DNA from: Archaeoglobaceae archaeon
Lineage (GTDB): Archaea > Halobacteriota > Archaeoglobi > Archaeoglobales > Archaeoglobaceae
Direction of reading: 5' to 3'
Length of the DNA stretch: 5,398 nt
Assembly (NCBI GenBank): GCA_027016055.1
Contig: JALWBF010000176.1
Span: 1,259 to 6,656 of the forward strand
The notes under the pieces are model-generated. The model ran no database searches. It was not told the origin of the DNA and saw only the letters and a program-made list of their open reading frames with translations. This document shows positions 5,263 through 5,398 of this stretch, in pieces (position 1 is the stretch's first letter; each line of letters begins with the position of its first letter). A program made the position numbers and the translations under genes.

Positions 5263-5398
5263 TCACGCCACCTCTTCCTTCTTAATCAAACCCTGAGATT
5301 CGAGATAAGCGTTCAGATGCGATACGCTCCTGAACTCTCCACCCTTCGCCTTCATGTAAAGCATCCTGTAAGTTTTCCTATCTATTATGCCCTTATCC
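5263..5398 (-). CDS. rpl19e: 50S ribosomal protein eL19 (L19e), C-terminal fragment
   Basis: This is the last 44 residues of a gene whose 5' part lies beyond the right edge of the window. The reading frame gives DKGIIDRKTYRMLYMKAKGG then EFRSVSHLNAYLESQGLIKK and EEVA before TGA. This matches the eL19 C-terminal core, whose hallmarks are ID-R-TYR-LY-KAKGG and FRS-HL--Y. eL19 is an archaeal/eukaryotic large-subunit protein made largely of long basic helices that bind 23S rRNA; it has no bacterial counterpart. About 100 N-terminal residues should lie outside the window. Its stop (5263-5265) is one base from the uL18 ATG, and its terminal Glu-Glu-Val codons provide the uL18 Shine-Dalgarno site. 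Its position immediately upstream of uL18 is the standard archaeal order. Confidence 0.95.
   Translation of the reverse strand, partial: DKGIIDRKTYRMLYMKAKGGEFRSVSHLNAYLESQGLIKKEEVA

Noticed and set aside
1..5398. Mobile elements, CRISPR repeats, tRNA or other RNA genes
   Set aside because: No terminal inverted repeats, transposase frames, spaced direct repeats or cloverleaf-forming stretches were seen. The window is filled by coding sequence.

Overview
The window is the distal end of an archaeal ribosomal-protein (spc-type) operon. The eL19-uL18-uS5-uL30-uL15-secY order, the archaeal/eukaryotic-type protein forms (eL19 itself, long uL30, uS5 with a Cys cluster) and the strong GAGGTGAT-type Shine-Dalgarno sites all indicate a euryarchaeon. 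The Lys/Arg/Glu/Ile-rich proteins and frequent ATA, AGG and AGA codons suit a thermophile. Resemblance to Archaeoglobales proteins is my impression from memory and has not been tested by a search.

Layout, read right to left because eight of the nine genes are on the minus strand: the C-terminal end of eL19 (cut by the window edge), uL18, uS5, uL30, uL15, SecY, a DUF106/EMC3-TMCO1-like membrane protein of the Oxa1 superfamily, and an archaeal-type cytidylate kinase. Junctions range from 4-base overlaps to 5-base gaps, and several Shine-Dalgarno sites include the upstream gene's stop codon. This suggests one polycistronic mRNA with translational coupling. At the left end a plus-strand gene for a small all-helical, TPR-like protein of unknown function converges on cmk, and the two coding regions overlap by 13 bases.

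How the genes fit together: five large- or small-subunit ribosomal proteins are made with the main channel subunit of the Sec translocon, onto which ribosomes dock, and with a putative Oxa1-family membrane insertase. Cytidylate kinase supplies CDP/dCDP for nucleic-acid synthesis. Adenylate kinase, often found between secY and the DUF106 gene in other euryarchaea, is absent.

The window is essentially all coding. I see no mobile element, CRISPR array, tRNA, rRNA or clear terminator, and no gene-free stretch over 300 bases. This is mostly a conserved housekeeping region. The points most worth a second look are the SecY-insertase linkage, the enlarged extracellular SecY loops, the P-loop of the kinase without its lysine, and the unrecognised helical-repeat protein.
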